Source: Dactylosporangium sucinum
GTDB lineage: Bacteria > Actinomycetota > Actinomycetes > Mycobacteriales > Micromonosporaceae
Direction: 5' to 3'
Assembly: GCF_014647515.1 (NCBI RefSeq)
Contig: NZ_BMPI01000070.1
Location: forward strand, 1-60,599
Length of the DNA: 60,599 nt
The notes under the pieces were generated by a model. That model saw only the letters and a program-made list of their open reading frames with translations. It was not told where the DNA came from and searched no databases. Each line of letters starts with the position of its first letter. Position 1 is the stretch's first letter. Shown in pieces: positions 59,249-60,599 of the stretch. Both the position numbers and the translations under genes were made by a program.

Positions 59249-60328
59249 CTACGTGGTGGCCGGGGCGGTCGCCCGGATGCCGTAGAGCTCGGCGGCGTTG
59301 CCGCCGAGCACCTTCGCGCGTTGCTGCGGGGTCCACGCCGCGGGCAGGTCCTCGCGGGTCACGGTCTGCCATGACGGGTAGCTCGACCCGAACAGCAGCA
59401 TGTCCTCCTTGCCGGTCATCCGCAGCCACTCGTCGGCGAAGTCGGCGTCGCCGGGGCCGTCGAGCAGGCCGTGCACGAAGTAGGTGTGGTCGGGCAGGTA
59501 GGAGCTGGGGATGTTCGGCGACCACGGGGTCTGCTCGAGGTGTGGCCGGCCGAACGTGTCCATCCGCCAGATGAACGGCGTCAGCACGTCGGCGGCCCCG
59601 TCGGTCCAGACCACCTTGAGGTCGCGGAACTCGTGGAACACGCCCTCGGCGATCATGTTCAGCAGGTGCCAGACGAAGGTCATCGGCTGGTAGGCGGCCA
59701 GGTGCGAGAACGTCCGGGTGATGCCGGACGGGGTCGGCGGGTGCGTGATGCCCACGCCCATCTCGATGTGCACCGCCACCGGCAGCCCGGCGTCGGACGC
59801 CGCCCGCCAGAGCGGCTTGAACTGGGGCCGGCCGTACGGCACCTCGGTCTGCATCGGCAGGCCGATCTGGACCACCCGCGGGTGGTCCTTCCAGCGCTCG
59901 ATCTCCCGGACGGCGCTGTCGATGTCGCGCGGGTTCACCCGGATCGTGCCGCGGAACCGCTCGGCGTAGGTCCCGGAGTCCAGCCACCGCTCGACGAGCA
60001 TCTGGTTGGTCGCGGCGAGGATGGCCGAGCCCAGGTGCCAGTCGGGCAGGATCGAGGCGGCGGTCATCGGGTGCAGGATCGCGTAGTCGAAGCCACGATC
60101 CTCGAGGATCACCCGGCCGACCGCCTCCGGGTCGGACCCGGGGTGGGAGCGGTCCGGGTTCGCGGAGCCTTCGACGTAGCGCGGGCCGGGCGGGGCGAAC
60201 CAGGCCACGTCGACATGGGGGTAGCCGCGGCTCTTGAACGGCTCCCGAAGGTAGGTCCGAAGGTCGTTGTCGGACGCGAAGAAGACGTGGACACCGGCGT
60301 CGATCAGAGGCCCACCAGGATCGGTCAT
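59249..60328 (-). CDS. Amidohydrolase-2 family paralogue lacking most metal ligands
   Basis: A 359-residue paralogue of the 58080 protein. At the metal-ligand positions it has AGVH instead of SDVH, a kept histidine in PVAVHIEMG, TDGAADV instead of EHAFTW, and FGSSYPSW instead of FSSDYPHW. The catalytic Asp and one His are gone, so normal metal-dependent hydrolysis is unlikely. It is first in the unit 60328 to 55694, upstream of the palindrome at 60362. It is probably a structural or regulatory partner of its neighbour, or has a new chemistry. Confidence 0.82.
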   Translation of the reverse strand: MTDPGGPLIDAGVHVFFASDNDLRTYLREPFKSRGYPHVDVAWFAPPGPRYVEGSANPDRSHPGSDPEAVGRVILEDRGFDYAILHPMTAASILPDWHLGSAILAATNQMLVERWLDSGTYAERFRGTIRVNPRDIDSAVREIERWKDHPRVVQIGLPMQTEVPYGRPQFKPLWRAASDAGLPVAVHIEMGVGITHPPTPSGITRTFSHLAAYQPMTFVWHLLNMIAEGVFHEFRDLKVVWTDGAADVLTPFIWRMDTFGRPHLEQTPWSPNIPSSYLPDHTYFVHGLLDGPGDADFADEWLRMTGKEDMLLFGSSYPSWQTVTREDLPAAWTPQQRAKVLGGNAAELYGIRATAPATT

Positions 60329-60361
60329 GGTTCGCTCTCTTCCATCAAGTTCGATCGACGA

Positions 60362-60375
60362 AGCAAATTATTGCT
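60362..60375. promoter_or_regulatory. AT-rich inverted repeat before the amidohydrolase unit
   Basis: AGCAAATTATTGCT (AGCAA arms around AATT) lies 34 bases upstream of the ATG at 60328 in otherwise GC-rich DNA. It differs from the island operator and is a candidate site for another regulator, possibly TetR/KstR2-like. Confidence 0.5.
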
Positions 60376-60442
60376 CCGATTGCATGCTAGCCGACGGCCC
60401 TGGCCGGTGCCAGGTCGGCGACCCGTTTGTGCTGGCCGGGGC

Positions 60443-60599
60443 TCATGCGTCCAGCTCGCCGACGAAGTGGAGCAACGGCTTGGCCGCGTGGATCCAGAAG
60501 TCGAAACCACGTCGCCCGGGCCGCTCCCACGCGTCCTCGGGCCACGGCGGCTCGATCAGCCGGGAACCCTTGATCAACGCGTGCACCTCCAGCGAGGTC
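60443..60599 (-). CDS. Partial unrecognised gene, C-terminal end
   Basis: The minus-strand frame is open from the window edge to TGA at 60443-60445, giving about 51 residues that end in FDFWIHAAKPLLHFVGELDA. Codon use is coding-like. I do not recognise the family; the rest lies outside the window. Confidence 0.5.
   Translation of the reverse strand, partial: TSLEVHALIKGSRLIEPPWPEDAWERPGRRGFDFWIHAAKPLLHFVGELDA

Overview
The window is very GC-rich (visibly above 70%), with GTG starts, dense 4-base gene overlaps, F420-type oxidoreductases and actinobacterial-style fatty-acid/steroid catabolic families, so it comes from a filamentous or soil actinomycete. I cannot name the genus from sequence alone. 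No rRNA, tRNA or CRISPR array was seen.

Positions 1-918 hold the end of an unrelated aldehyde dehydrogenase. From 1017 to about 52.2 kb lies one large catabolic island of CoA-thioester chemistry: five acyl-CoA synthetases, five acyl-CoA dehydrogenases (two tightly coupled pairs), four crotonases, a MaoC hydratase, three SDRs, two thiolases, a hot-dog thioesterase, an IpdAB-like CoA-transferase pair, an alpha-methylacyl-CoA racemase-like protein, a Rieske oxygenase, a HyuA/HyuB-like ATP-dependent pair, two MDR reductases, three lipocalin-like/AttH-like proteins, a branched-chain-type ABC transporter with its lipoprotein and an MFS permease. This gene content fits uptake, CoA activation and beta-oxidation-like breakdown of a branched or alicyclic compound (terpenoid, steroid fragment or similar). 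The actual substrate is not shown by the sequence.

The island is tied together by a palindromic operator, ACCAACC-N4-GGTTGGT, seen in front of nearly every transcription unit (7026, 10244, 10304, 11119, 12985, 18029, 27555, 30105, 30188, 34466, 40052, 44873, 49642). Two TetR-family regulators with the same recognition helix (10395 and 51641) are the obvious candidate repressors. A second, AT-rich element is shared by the transporter operon (38822) and its separate binding protein (42126); a GntR/FadR regulator sits at the end of that transporter operon.

At 52.2-54.1 kb an IS607-type insertion carries an intact TnpB (RNA-guided nuclease family) and a decayed TnpA recombinase, immediately upstream of the second TetR gene. 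Beyond it lies a possible decayed acyl-CoA dehydrogenase fragment. From 54485 to the end is a second set of catabolic genes without the operator: a crotonase plus PPOX pair on the plus strand, and a minus-strand unit of two amidohydrolases (one lacking its metal ligands), a Rieske ferredoxin, a NuoF-like flavoprotein, a 3Fe-4S ferredoxin and a small dimeric-barrel protein, with its own palindrome at 60362. A partial unrecognised gene runs off the right edge.
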